A DNA stretch of 64,000 bases. It comes from Kitasatospora setae KM-6054 (lineage in GTDB: Bacteria > Actinomycetota > Actinomycetes > Streptomycetales > Streptomycetaceae). Positions within the stretch are counted from its first letter, which is position 1. Every line of letters starts with the position of its first letter. Shown piece after piece: positions 51,910-60,883 of the stretch. A program made the position numbers and the translations under genes. The stretch lies in NCBI RefSeq assembly GCF_000269985.1, contig NC_016109.1, positions 8,025,001-8,089,000 on the forward strand, in the 5' to 3' direction. The notes beneath the pieces are model-generated. The model made no database searches and was not told the DNA's origin. It worked only from the letters and a program-made list of their open reading frames with translations.

Positions 51910-54455
51910 CCACCACCGCCACACCCGCACCGCCGGCGGAGAGCACCCACGGCGCGGTGCAGCGACAGCTGCTGCGCTTCGCCGCGGCGCTCACCGGCCG
52001 CCCGAAGACCGTGCTCGTGATCTGGGCGCTGGTCATCGCGGCGTGCTTCCCGTTCGCCTCCCAGCTCAACGACGTGCTCACCAAGCAGGGCGCGTCCAAG
52101 GTCGTGCCGGGCACCAGCAGCGCCCGCGCCGACCGGCTGGTCGAGGAGTCGTTCCCGGCCCGCTCGCAGCGCGAGTCGATCGTCGCGATCGGCGCGCCGG
52201 ACGTCCGCGACGCCCGGCTGCGCGCCCTGCTCGCCGAACTGGACGACCGGATCGCCGCGCGCGTGCGCACCGGCGAGGTGCGGCAGTCGAGTTCGGCGTA
52301 CACGCTGTACCGCGACGCGACCGACGAGTACCTCAAGGGCGTGCGCACCGAGGTCGACCGGCAGCTCGCCGCCGCCCGGACCCCGGCCACGCCGGACACC
52401 CGCCGCCAGGCGGTGGACGCCGCCGTCGCCGGCGGCCAGCTCCCGGCCGCCCTCGCCGAGCCGGCCCGGCAGGCCGTCGCCGCCACCGGCGACGACCAGC
52501 TCCGCGCGATCGCGGGCGCGTTCGCGAAGGCGACGGACTGGCGCGGCTACCCGGTGCCGGTGCCCGCCGGGGCCGTCTCCCGGCTGCTCGCCGACGACGG
52601 CCGGGCCGCCCTGGTCTCGGTCAGCTTCGCCAAGCTCGCCGGGCACGACCCGGACGTCGACTGGCTCCGCTCGGCGATCGCCGACGCCCAGCGCGCCGCC
52701 GCCACCGGCCCGGAGGTCGAGGCCCACGTCACCGGCGAACTCGCGCTGATCAAGGACACGTACCAGAAGGCCGAGGACGACAACGCGCTGATGGAGACGG
52801 TCGCCTACGCGATCATCTTCGTCGTGCTGCTGCTGTTCTTCCGGGCCGTGCTGCCGGCCGTGCTCACGGTGGCGGCGATCGGCCTGGCGATGACCGTCAG
52901 CCAGGCCGCGCTGTTCGCGCTCGGCCACGGCGTGACGCTCACCCAGTTCACCATCACCATCATGAACTTCGTGATGCTGGGCGCCGGCGTCGACTACAGC
53001 ATGCTGCTGTCCTCCCGCTACCGGCAGGAGCGGCTGGCCGGCCGCCCGCCCAGGGAGGCCGCGGTGCACGCCACCGCGCACGCGGGCGAGTCGATGCTGC
53101 TCGCCGCGGTCGCCGTGGTGCTGGCCTTCGGCGCCACGCTGTTCTCGCCCGTCGACTGGATCCCGCCGCTCGGCTACGGCGGCCTGATCGGCATCCCGAT
53201 CGTCCTGCTCGCCGCGCTGACGCTCACCCCGGCCCTGCTGGCGCTGCTCGGCGACCGCTTCTTCTGGCTCGGCCGCGGCGCGCTGGCCGACCTGGAGCAC
53301 GGCAGCGCACTCGGCCGCCACCTGAAGCGGGCCGCCGACCTCGCCCGCCGCCGCAAGATCGCGATCGTGCTGGTCTTCGCGGCCGTCACCGTCCCGTTCG
53401 CGGTGATCACCGCCCAGCACCGCTCCACCGCCGACCCGGTCGCGCTCAGCCCGGCCACCGACTCCCGGACCGGCTTCGAACTGGTCGCCCGCGAGTGGGG
53501 CGACGCCGCCGTGCTGCCCACCCTGGTCGTCGGACGGCCCGCCGCCGGCCTGGTGGACGGGCAGCACCGCCTCACCGACCGCGGCCGCACCGCCGTCACC
53601 GCGCTCACCGACAGACTGGCCGCGCTGCCGGGCGTCGCCCGGGTCTCCGCCGTGACCAGGCCGTTCGGCACCCCGGTCGGCGCCGCCGAGCTCGACGCGC
53701 TCGGCCCCGAGGTCCGCCGCGACTACCTGGCCGACGACGGCACGCTGCGGATCGTCGTCGAACTCGCCGACAAGCCCTACACCGAGGCCGCGGTGCAGAC
53801 CGTCGACCGGATCCAGGACGCCACCGCCGCGGCCGGCGACGTCGGCCCGCTCGCGGTCGGCGGCGCCACCCAGGTCGACCGGCAGTACGGCGAGGCGCTC
53901 AACTCCAGCTTCTGGCAGATGATCGGACTCGTCTCGGTCGGCGTCTTCGTGATGCTGGTCTTCGCGCTGCGCTCGCTGCTGATCCCGATCCGGCTGATCC
54001 TCACGATCATGATGAGCAACGTGTGGGCGATCGGCATCACCGTGCTGGTCTTCCACTTCTGGCTCGACCGGGCGATCATCGACGACCTGCCGATCTTCCT
54101 CACCGTGCTGATGATGGGCCTCGGCATGGACTACGAGATCTTCCTGGTCACCCGGGTCCGCGACCTGGTGCGCGGCGGCGCCGACCAGGAGACCGCCACC
54201 GTCGGAGCCGTGGTCGACACCGGCCGGGTGATCAACGCGGCCGGCCTGGTGATGGCCGGCAGCCTCGGCACCATGGCCCTCTCCTCGACGGTCATGCTCC
54301 AGGAGTACGGCGTCGGCCTCGGCCTCGCCGTCCTGCTGGACGCCACGCTGATCCGGATGCTGTTCGTCCCGGCGACGCTGCTGCTGTTCCGCCGCTACAA
54401 CTGGTGGCTGCCCAGCCTGCGCCGCACTGCCCCGGCCCCCGCGAAGGCGGGGTGA
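51906..54455 (+). CDS. MmpL-family RND exporter
   Basis: 849 residues, twelve predicted membrane helices with two large extracytoplasmic loops (about 55-300 and 510-670). The proton-relay Asp-Tyr pairs are present in both halves (GAGVDYS and GLGMDYE). MmpL proteins export lipids and lipophilic metabolites across the membrane in actinobacteria. Coupling to the methyltransferase (ATGA) places it as the exporter of the operon's product. Confidence 0.95.
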   Translation: MTTTATPAPPAESTHGAVQRQLLRFAAALTGRPKTVLVIWALVIAACFPFASQLNDVLTKQGASKVVPGTSSARADRLVEESFPARSQRESIVAIGAPDVRDARLRALLAELDDRIAARVRTGEVRQSSSAYTLYRDATDEYLKGVRTEVDRQLAAARTPATPDTRRQAVDAAVAGGQLPAALAEPARQAVAATGDDQLRAIAGAFAKATDWRGYPVPVPAGAVSRLLADDGRAALVSVSFAKLAGHDPDVDWLRSAIADAQRAAATGPEVEAHVTGELALIKDTYQKAEDDNALMETVAYAIIFVVLLLFFRAVLPAVLTVAAIGLAMTVSQAALFALGHGVTLTQFTITIMNFVMLGAGVDYSMLLSSRYRQERLAGRPPREAAVHATAHAGESMLLAAVAVVLAFGATLFSPVDWIPPLGYGGLIGIPIVLLAALTLTPALLALLGDRFFWLGRGALADLEHGSALGRHLKRAADLARRRKIAIVLVFAAVTVPFAVITAQHRSTADPVALSPATDSRTGFELVAREWGDAAVLPTLVVGRPAAGLVDGQHRLTDRGRTAVTALTDRLAALPGVARVSAVTRPFGTPVGAAELDALGPEVRRDYLADDGTLRIVVELADKPYTEAAVQTVDRIQDATAAAGDVGPLAVGGATQVDRQYGEALNSSFWQMIGLVSVGVFVMLVFALRSLLIPIRLILTIMMSNVWAIGITVLVFHFWLDRAIIDDLPIFLTVLMMGLGMDYEIFLVTRVRDLVRGGADQETATVGAVVDTGRVINAAGLVMAGSLGTMALSSTVMLQEYGVGLGLAVLLDATLIRMLFVPATLLLFRRYNWWLPSLRRTAPAPAKAG

Positions 54456-54462
54456 CCGGACG

Positions 54463-55212
54463 ATGACCGCGGACCGCCCGGCGGTGGCACCGGCCACCCC
54501 CGGGCCCGCCACTGCCGGGCGGGCCCGCACCCTGCACCGACTCAGACACCACCACCGGCGGGTGCCGGCCGCCTCCGCCGCCAAGGTGTTCGCCCTGCTC
54601 GCCGCCGTCCGGATCGCCGGGGCGGTGTCGCTGCCGCTGATGGTGCTCTCGGTCGGCCTGAGCGCCGCCGTCGTCGCGGTCCTGGACCGCGCCGAGTGGG
54701 CGGCGGCCGGCCTGCGCCGCTTCCGCCTCCTCCCGGCCCTCGCCGGAACCGGCCTGGTGGTGCTCGCCTACGCCGACACCGTGTTCGCCACCCGGGCCGG
54801 CTTCGGGCGCGGCGCCGACAACTGGACCTTCCTCGTCCCCGGCCTCTTCCGGCAGATGGCACCCGGGCAGCCCGTCGTCATCGGCACCGCGATGGTGCTC
54901 TGCATGGGCTTCCTGGTCCCGCTGGTCGAGGAGGTCTGCTACCGCGGCGTGCTGTACGACGCCGTCGAACGCACCCGCGGCCCGTTCGCCGCGATCGCCG
55001 TCACCTCGGCCGGCTGGGCCCTCGTCCACCTCGGCGACTACGGGCTGAACCCGTTCAACGCCCGGGTGATCTGCGGCGTCCTGCCCTCCGTCTTCGCGAT
55101 GGGCGTCGCCCTCGGCGTCTGCCGCGCCTGGACCGGCTCCGCGCTCGCGAGCGCCGTCGCCCAGGGCACCGCCAACCTGCTGCTGCTGGCCTGGGTGCTC
55201 TGGGCCCTCTGA
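54463..55212 (+). CDS. CPBP-family intramembrane metalloprotease
   Basis: 249 residues, about seven hydrophobic segments. The glutamic-protease motifs are intact: EEVCYRG (E156, E157, R161) and a His-containing WALVHLG (H189). Members process prenylated or secreted peptides or confer bacteriocin immunity. Seven bp after the exporter gene. Its role here is unknown; self-protection or maturation of a membrane component are possibilities. Confidence 0.88.
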   Translation: MTADRPAVAPATPGPATAGRARTLHRLRHHHRRVPAASAAKVFALLAAVRIAGAVSLPLMVLSVGLSAAVVAVLDRAEWAAAGLRRFRLLPALAGTGLVVLAYADTVFATRAGFGRGADNWTFLVPGLFRQMAPGQPVVIGTAMVLCMGFLVPLVEEVCYRGVLYDAVERTRGPFAAIAVTSAGWALVHLGDYGLNPFNARVICGVLPSVFAMGVALGVCRAWTGSALASAVAQGTANLLLLAWVLWAL

Positions 55213-55310
55213 GGCCGGCGGGCCCGGCGGGCCCGCGCCACCGCGTCCTGCTCTAGCGACTCCCCGGCACCAGCCCGTCCGCGGCCCGTCCGACCCAGGT
55301 GAGGGATTTC

Positions 55311-56261
55311 ATGAGGATCGCCGTCACCGGCCCGATCGTCATCGACAACCTGATGACCTTCCCCGGCCGTTTCACCAGCCAACTGCTGCCGACCCAACTC
55401 CAGCACCTGTCCCTGTCGTTCCTGGTCGACGACCTGGAGGTCCGCTACGGCGGCGTGGCCGCCAACGTCGCCTTCGGCCTCGGCCGGCTCGGCCGCGCGC
55501 CGCTGCTGCTCGGCGCCGCCGGCCGGGACTTCGGCGAGTACCGGGCCCGGCTGGAGGAGGTCGGCGTCGACACCTCGCGGGTGCGGGTCTCCGCCGGCCT
55601 GGCCACCGCCCGCTACACCCGCACCACCGACGCCGACGACAACCGGATCGTCTCCTACCACTCCGGCGCCCTCGCCGAGGACGACGCACCCGGCCCGGAG
55701 GGCTGGCCCGAGGACGTCGGACTGGTCTTCCTCGGCCCCGCCGAACCCGAACTGCTGGTCGCCCGGGCCGCCGAGTGCCGCCGCCGCGGCCTGCCCTACC
55801 TGGTCGACGTGGCCGGCCGCACCGAACAGCTCGGCCGGGCCGGCGCCGACGCCGTCCTCACCGGCGCCACCCACCTGGTCACCAACCGCCGCGAGCGCGC
55901 CGCCCTGCTGGAACACGCCGGCTGGGCGGCCACCGACGTGCTCAGCCGGGTCGGCAGCTGGATCACCACCCTCGGCCCCGAGGGCGTCTGGATCGACTAC
56001 GCCGCCAGCCCCTCCGTCGCCGTCCCCGCCGCACCGATCTCCCGGCTGCCCGACGGCGCGGGCGGCGGCGGCGCCTTCCGGGCCGGCTTCCTCGCCGCGA
56101 AGGCCGACGGCCTCGACGACGAACAGGCCGCCCGGACGGGCTGCGTCCTCGCCGCCTACGCCCTGGAATCGGCCGGCAGCCAGGAGTACCGGTTCACCCG
56201 GCCCGCCTTCGACGCCCGCCTCGACGACGCCTACGCGGTCACCGCCGACACCGGCTGGTGA
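55311..56261 (+). CDS. Adenosine-kinase-like PfkB protein lacking the catalytic Asp
   Basis: 316 residues; ATG with GAGGG about 6 nt upstream. The N terminus (GPIVIDNLMTFPGRF, QLLPTQLQHLSLSFLVDD, GGVAANVAFGLG) matches the actinobacterial adenosine-kinase branch of the PfkB family closely. The NxxE motif is present (NRRE, 192-195). The catalytic anion-hole motif, normally DxxGxGDAF, reads DGAGGGGAF (248-256). The base Asp is Gly254, so phosphotransfer should be abolished or strongly reduced. It may be a binding/regulatory pseudokinase or a repurposed enzyme. It follows the CPBP gene by 98 bp and may have its own promoter. A conventional adenosine kinase would clear adenosine formed by methyltransferases. 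Confidence 0.85.
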   Translation: MRIAVTGPIVIDNLMTFPGRFTSQLLPTQLQHLSLSFLVDDLEVRYGGVAANVAFGLGRLGRAPLLLGAAGRDFGEYRARLEEVGVDTSRVRVSAGLATARYTRTTDADDNRIVSYHSGALAEDDAPGPEGWPEDVGLVFLGPAEPELLVARAAECRRRGLPYLVDVAGRTEQLGRAGADAVLTGATHLVTNRRERAALLEHAGWAATDVLSRVGSWITTLGPEGVWIDYAASPSVAVPAAPISRLPDGAGGGGAFRAGFLAAKADGLDDEQAARTGCVLAAYALESAGSQEYRFTRPAFDARLDDAYAVTADTGW

Positions 56262-56285
56262 CCCCGCCACCGCCGGGGCCCGGCC

Positions 56286-56316
56286 GGGGCCGACCGGGTC
56301 GGCCCGGTCGGGCCCC
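56286..56316. terminator. Hairpin between convergent genes
   Basis: Near-perfect inverted repeat GGGGCCGACCGGG/CCCGGTCGGGCCCC (one extra G) in the 63-bp gap between the kinase-like and glyoxalase-like genes. Confidence 0.6.
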
Positions 56317-56324
56317 GGACCTGC

Positions 56325-56678
56325 TCAGTCGCGCGGCTCGCTCAGCACGCAGAACTCGTTCCCCTCCGGGTCGAGCAGCGTCACCCAGTGCTGCCCCTCC
56401 TGCACGTCCTCGACCCGCCGGGCCCCGAGGGCGAGCAGCCGGGCCACCTCGGCGGCCTGGTCGTCGGGCCGGAAGTCGGGGTGCAGCCGGTTCTTCACGA
56501 CCTTGCCCTCCGGGACGGGGGCGAAGAGCAGACCCGGCAGCCGGTCCGGCTCCGGCCGGATCTCGACGATCTCCTCCGTCTCGTCGACCACCACCCAGCC
56601 GAGGGCCTCCGCCCACCAGTGCCCGAGGGCGACGGGGTCGGCGGAGTCGACCATGATCTGTTCCCATTCAAGTGCCAT
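56325..56678 (-). CDS. VOC/glyoxalase-like protein
   Basis: 117 residues. Single VOC domain of the glyoxalase-like type (WEQIMVDSADPVALGHWWAEALGWVVV, LHPDFRP, LLDPEGNEFCVL). Metal-ligand candidates are a His and the C-terminal Glu of GNEFC. The start is uncertain: ATGs at 56690 and 56696 are also in frame and none has a good SD. The chosen one fits the usual family N terminus. Function unknown. Confidence 0.85.
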   Translation of the reverse strand: MALEWEQIMVDSADPVALGHWWAEALGWVVVDETEEIVEIRPEPDRLPGLLFAPVPEGKVVKNRLHPDFRPDDQAAEVARLLALGARRVEDVQEGQHWVTLLDPEGNEFCVLSEPRD

Positions 56679-56755
56679 GGTGGTGATCATAGACATGCAA
56701 CCGACCGCCCTGAGCTGGGCCTCCTCGCCTTCCGCCGCCGGTCGGTGGCGCCGGG

Positions 56756-57520
56756 TCAGGCGGGTGGGACGGGCAGGGCGGCCAGGGTGGCGAGGACGCG
56801 GGCGAAGGCGTCCGCGGCCTCGGCCGGGCGGTGGGTGGCGGGGCGGTGGTCGCAGAGGAAGCCGTGCGGGACGCCCGGGTAGCTGACCAGGTCGTGGCGG
56901 ACGCCCGCGCCGGCGAGGCGGTCGGTGATCACCGCCCACTGCTCGGGCGGGACGACGTGGTCCTCGGCGCCGACCAGGCCGAGGACGGCGGTGCCGTGGG
57001 CGGCGAGCGCGGCCGCGCCCGCCGGGGTGAGCGGGGGCTCGTCGTCGGCGAGCGGGGTGCCGCCCTCCAGCGTCCAGGTCGGGTAGCAGGCGGCGACGGC
57101 GTCCAGCCGGAGGCGGGTGCCGGCCAGCAGGCCGAGGTGGCCGCCGACCGAGAAGCCGACGAAGGCCCGGCCGGGCCCGGCGCCGAGCGCGGCGCCCGCC
57201 GCGAGGGCCGCCGCCGTGTCGGCGGCCACCCGCTCGGCGGTCAGGGTGCCGAGCAGCGCGAAGCCCTCGGCCCGCCCCGCGTCGTCGTACGGCAGCTCGA
57301 CGCGTCGCGCCGCCCGCCCGTAGAAGTCCGGCGCGACGGCGGCGTACCCGGCGGCGGCCAGCCGCTCGCAGACGCCGCGCACCCAGGCGGTGACCCCGAA
57401 CAGCTCCTGGCCGACCACCACGGTGGCCCGTGGCGCCGCGTGCGCGGGCGCGGCCAGGAACAGCTCCGGGCCGCCGCCGTCCGGCGCCGCCCAACGGGTC
57501 GTCACATCACTGTCGTTCAT
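56756..57520 (-). CDS. Dienelactone hydrolase family protein with Ser nucleophile
   Basis: 254 residues. Dienelactone hydrolase fold with Glu39 (QELFGV), Asp187 (GAEDHV) and His219 (VPHGF). The nucleophile position, Cys in classical dienelactone hydrolases, is Ser124 (GFSVGG), so a different ester or lactone substrate is likely. Cytoplasmic. No aromatic degradation genes nearby. Confidence 0.9.
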   Translation of the reverse strand: MNDSDVTTRWAAPDGGGPELFLAAPAHAAPRATVVVGQELFGVTAWVRGVCERLAAAGYAAVAPDFYGRAARRVELPYDDAGRAEGFALLGTLTAERVAADTAAALAAGAALGAGPGRAFVGFSVGGHLGLLAGTRLRLDAVAACYPTWTLEGGTPLADDEPPLTPAGAAALAAHGTAVLGLVGAEDHVVPPEQWAVITDRLAGAGVRHDLVSYPGVPHGFLCDHRPATHRPAEAADAFARVLATLAALPVPPA

Positions 57521-57576
57521 CGCTGGTTGCTCCCCCCGTGCGGCCCGGCACCCGGCCGGGCCTCCTGGGGCCCACG

Positions 57577-58158
57577 TTACCCGGCGGGGCGGTAGGTGGT
57601 GACGGTGCCGCCGTGGCTGAAGTCCAGCGTCTCCACCGGGGCGAACGGGCGCGGCCGCAGCGGCCCGGCGAACGCGGGGATGCCGCCGCCCGCCACCACC
57701 GGGTACCGCTTGAGCACCAACTCGTCGATCTCCGGCAGCAGTTGGCCCGCCAGCAGGCCGCCGCCGCACAGCCAGATGTCGCCGCCGTCGCCCGGCTGCC
57801 GCTTCAACTCCCGCACCAGGCCCAGCGGGTCGGCGCGCACCAGCCGCACCGCCGGATCGTCCACGGCGGGCAGCGAGGAGGAGACCACGTACTGCGTCAG
57901 GTGCGGGTACGGGCTGGGGATGCCCGCGTCCAGCCCCGGGCGGTAGGCGCCCAGGCCCATCAGGACGGTGTCGAAGCGCTTGTTGGGGGTGTCCGTCAGA
58001 CCGAGCTGCGGACGGGCCTGCACCGGGATGGTCTCCGGGTACTCGGCCAGCTGGTGCGCCGCCATGTCGGGCGCCGCCGGGTAGAAGTCGAACTCGCCGG
58101 ACGGGCCGGCGATGAAGCCGTCCACGGAGACGGCGACGTAGTACACGAGCTTTCGCAT
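57577..58158 (-). CDS. Dihydrofolate-reductase-like protein (RibD C-terminal family)
   Basis: 193 residues. RibD_C-type reductase pattern: KLVYYVAVSVDGFIAG at the N terminus, WLCGGGLLAGQLL (NADPH-binding glycine loop) and LVLKRYPVVAGGGIP. Members are NADPH-dependent reductases of mostly unknown substrate. Divergent from a TetR gene across a 95-bp region with inverted repeats, so probably its target. Confidence 0.9.
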   Translation of the reverse strand: MRKLVYYVAVSVDGFIAGPSGEFDFYPAAPDMAAHQLAEYPETIPVQARPQLGLTDTPNKRFDTVLMGLGAYRPGLDAGIPSPYPHLTQYVVSSSLPAVDDPAVRLVRADPLGLVRELKRQPGDGGDIWLCGGGLLAGQLLPEIDELVLKRYPVVAGGGIPAFAGPLRPRPFAPVETLDFSHGGTVTTYRPAG

Positions 58159-58222
58159 CCAGGAACCTTTTCGGCAGGGAACAGGAACTTCATCCGTAGT
58201 ACTCTGGGTGAAGTGGTAAGAC

Positions 58223-58234
58223 CGTAGCACTACG
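58223..58234. promoter_or_regulatory. Putative TetR operator
   Basis: CGTAGCACTACG (5-bp arms) lies between the divergent reductase and TetR genes, with a related CGTAGTAC at about 58195-58202. Arrangement suggests two operator half-elements. Confidence 0.5.
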
Positions 58235-58253
58235 AATGGAGTGGTCACAAGCG

Positions 58254-58850
58254 ATGGCACGCAGCAACCCCGAACGCCGAGCCGCCCTGCTCGACGCCGC
58301 ACTCGAAGTCCTGGCCGAGGACGGCGCCCGCGGCCTCACCTTCCGCGCCGTCGACCAGCGCGCCGCCGTCCCCGCCGGCACCGCCTCCAACTACTTCGCC
58401 AACCGGGACGCCCTGCTCGCCCAGTGCGCCGACCGCGTCTACGAACGCCTCGAACCCGACGCCGACACCCTCGCCCAGGGCGCCGAGGGCCCGCGCGACG
58501 CCGCCCGGGTCACCGCCCTCATGCACCAGGTCGTCGACCGGGTCGCCGCCTTCCCCACCGGCTTCCTCGCCCTCCTCGAACTCCGCCTCGCCGCGCTGCG
58601 CCGCCCCGAACTACGCGAAGTCCTCACCCGCCGGATCGGCGCCGACCTCCGCTTCAACGCCGACTACCACCAGGCCGTCGGCCTGCCCGGCGACACCACC
58701 ACCGTCCACCTGCTGGTCCTCGCCCTCAACTGGCTGATCCTGGAACGCCTCACCCTCCCCGACCTGTTCACCCCCGAGCAGCGCGCCCGCCTGGTGGACA
58801 CGCTGGTGGCCCGCCTGCTCGCGGGGGAGGGCGTCATCGCGGCGGGCTGA
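58254..58850 (+). CDS. TetR-family transcriptional regulator
   Basis: 198 residues. HTH at about 8-55 (FRAVDQRAAVPAGTASNYFANRDALL), all-helical C-terminal ligand domain. Start ATG 58254 has GGAG about 11 nt upstream; ATG 58236 is an alternative. Probably represses itself and the divergent RibD-type reductase. Confidence 0.92.
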   Translation: MARSNPERRAALLDAALEVLAEDGARGLTFRAVDQRAAVPAGTASNYFANRDALLAQCADRVYERLEPDADTLAQGAEGPRDAARVTALMHQVVDRVAAFPTGFLALLELRLAALRRPELREVLTRRIGADLRFNADYHQAVGLPGDTTTVHLLVLALNWLILERLTLPDLFTPEQRARLVDTLVARLLAGEGVIAAG

Positions 58851-58874
58851 CGGGCTGACGGGCTGACGGGCTGA
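58843..58874 (+). repeat. Four-copy 8-bp tandem repeat carrying stop codons
   Basis: CGGGCTGA is repeated four times perfectly, followed by a decayed copy. The first copy holds the TetR stop codon, and the TGA recurs in the other frames. Confidence 0.9.
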
Positions 58875-58922
58875 CGGGTTGTCGGTGGGGCGTGTGCGGT
58901 GTGGGCGGGAGCCGCGTGCGGC

Positions 58923-60806
58923 TCAGCCGGCGTGTGGCGCGGGCAGTGCGGCCGGGAGCAGGGCCGCGACGCCCCGGGAGTCGGCCAGTAGCAGCAGGCC
59001 GTCCGGGGTCAGGTCGGCGCCGCCCAGCGGCTCGCCGGAGAGGAACAGCGCGACCTGTTCGGGTGGCCGCCCGTCCCGGCCCCGGGTCCACAGGCGCAGG
59101 TAGTCGACGCCGGTGCTGATGCCCAGCGGGGTGGCGATCCGCTCCTCCTCGCCCGGGCGGGCCAGCCCGGCGGGGTCGGCCGTGACCGGCTCGCCGGTCA
59201 GCGCGTCGTAGAGTGCCAACTCGGTTTCCGCGCCGGGCCGGTGGGCCACCAGCAGGCTGCCGCCGGTAGGTCCGGAGGCCGCCGTGACGGCGCGCACCCC
59301 GGTCAGCGGCCGGGCCCACAGCGTCCGCCAGGGCAGTGCGAGGCCGAACTCCGGTGCGGGCAGGCCGTCCTGGCGGGCGCCGTGCTCCAGCAGGGCGGCC
59401 CGCAGCTCCGGTCCGAGCCGCTGTCGGATGAACAGCGTCGCCAGTCGCCGCCAGGTCACCGCCAGCGGAGGCAACTCCTTGCCAGCGGCAGTCAGTTGAT
59501 CGACGGCGGCGCGCAGTCGCAGCTGCTCGGCGTGCACCAGGAACCCCGGATCGGCCAGCAGCTCCGGCAGCACACCGCCCTCCAGCGCGTGCCCGACCAC
59601 CTGCTCCCGGACGTACGGCGCGGCCCGCGCCCACCGCCCGGGGCCGTCCCCGTTCCCGTCGCCGTCCAGGGTGGCGAGCAGGGCGGACGCCAGCCGGCGC
59701 CGCGCCTCGCGGACGGTGCCGCCGAAGCGCTCGCGCAGCTCGGCGGCGACCGCCGGGTGCACGATCCGGACGGCCGGGGGCCGCTCCGCCGTCGAGGCCA
59801 GCTCGAAGAACGGCAGCAGCAGGCGCTGCCCGCCCGCCAGCGCCGGCCCGAGGTCCTTGCCCGCGACCGCCGAGGCCAGCGGCGCCCAGAGTTCGAGCGG
59901 CAGCGGCTCACCGGGTCCGGCCAGCGCCAGCGGGGCGAGCAGCCGGCGCAGGGTCGGCTCGTCGGCGCCGTGCAGCCCGGCGTGCAGGTCGAGCACGTCC
60001 CCGACGGTGCGGGGCGGCGGCACCGGTACCGGCGTCCCGGCGGGCCCGTCCGGCCGGCTGCGGGACGACCACGCGGCCAGCCGGACCACCAGCGGACCGG
60101 CCGCCGTCCGCGCCAACTCGGCCGCACCGTCCGGGTCCTGGAGCATGTGCGCGGCCTGTAGCCGCAGCCCCTCCTCGTCCCGCCACGGCGCCCGGTCGAG
60201 GTCGATCACCAGCAGCCGTCCGGCGGGCAGCGCCGCGGCCAGCCGCTCCGCCTCGGCCCGGTCCACGTCGGCCAGCAGCCGGACCCCGGGCGCCAGGGCC
60301 AGCGGCAGCAGCACCTGCTCGGTGACCCGCGCGGACTCCTCCGGGCCGGTCAGCACCCCGGCCCGGTCGCTGTCCGCGACCACCACCGTCACCGGCCGCC
60401 CGGGCGAGCCGATCCCGGCCAGCCGCCCGGCCAGCTCGGCGGCCAGGACCGCGCCGGGCGCGAAGTGGTCCGCCACCAGCCAGCGCAGCTGCAGCGCGGT
60501 CAGCCCGGTGGCGTCGAACACCGGCGGCGCGTCCGGCCCGCCGGGCCCGCCCGGCGGCACGGTCGCCGGATCCAGCGCGGACAGGTCGAACCGCTCCCGC
60601 TCGGACGGCTCACAGAGCATCAGGAACCCGGTCAGCAACCGGGACCGCCCACTGCCCGGACCACCCGTCACCAGCACCACCCCGGGCCCGTCCGCCCCGG
60701 CGGCCCGCCAGCCGGCCAGCGCGCGCAACGCCACCGCCCGCCCGCCCAGGTACGGATGCGGCTGGTAGGCCGGCGGCGAGGCGGTGGCGGTGTTGGAGTC
60801 GGGCAC
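58923..60806 (-). CDS. Large P-loop (STAND-like) protein with altered Walker A
   Basis: 627 residues. N-terminal P-loop at 48-55 reads GGPGSGRS, with Arg54 where the Walker A Lys is expected. A later VVVADSDR and LLVIDLDR are possible Walker B strands. The middle is helical and Arg/Leu rich, and the C-terminal about 150 residues have repeated beta-strand patterns like a partial propeller. Similar multi-domain proteins are common and uncharacterised in streptomycetes. ATP binding is plausible but hydrolysis is doubtful. Stand-alone gene. Confidence 0.75.
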   Translation of the reverse strand: MPDSNTATASPPAYQPHPYLGGRAVALRALAGWRAAGADGPGVVLVTGGPGSGRSRLLTGFLMLCEPSERERFDLSALDPATVPPGGPGGPDAPPVFDATGLTALQLRWLVADHFAPGAVLAAELAGRLAGIGSPGRPVTVVVADSDRAGVLTGPEESARVTEQVLLPLALAPGVRLLADVDRAEAERLAAALPAGRLLVIDLDRAPWRDEEGLRLQAAHMLQDPDGAAELARTAAGPLVVRLAAWSSRSRPDGPAGTPVPVPPPRTVGDVLDLHAGLHGADEPTLRRLLAPLALAGPGEPLPLELWAPLASAVAGKDLGPALAGGQRLLLPFFELASTAERPPAVRIVHPAVAAELRERFGGTVREARRRLASALLATLDGDGNGDGPGRWARAAPYVREQVVGHALEGGVLPELLADPGFLVHAEQLRLRAAVDQLTAAGKELPPLAVTWRRLATLFIRQRLGPELRAALLEHGARQDGLPAPEFGLALPWRTLWARPLTGVRAVTAASGPTGGSLLVAHRPGAETELALYDALTGEPVTADPAGLARPGEEERIATPLGISTGVDYLRLWTRGRDGRPPEQVALFLSGEPLGGADLTPDGLLLLADSRGVAALLPAALPAPHAG

Positions 60807-60883
60807 GTCGGGGCTCTCCGATACGAGGAAGGGGCGGAAGAGAAGGGCGGCGGGAAGAGGACGCGGGGCCGGCGGCGCGGAGG

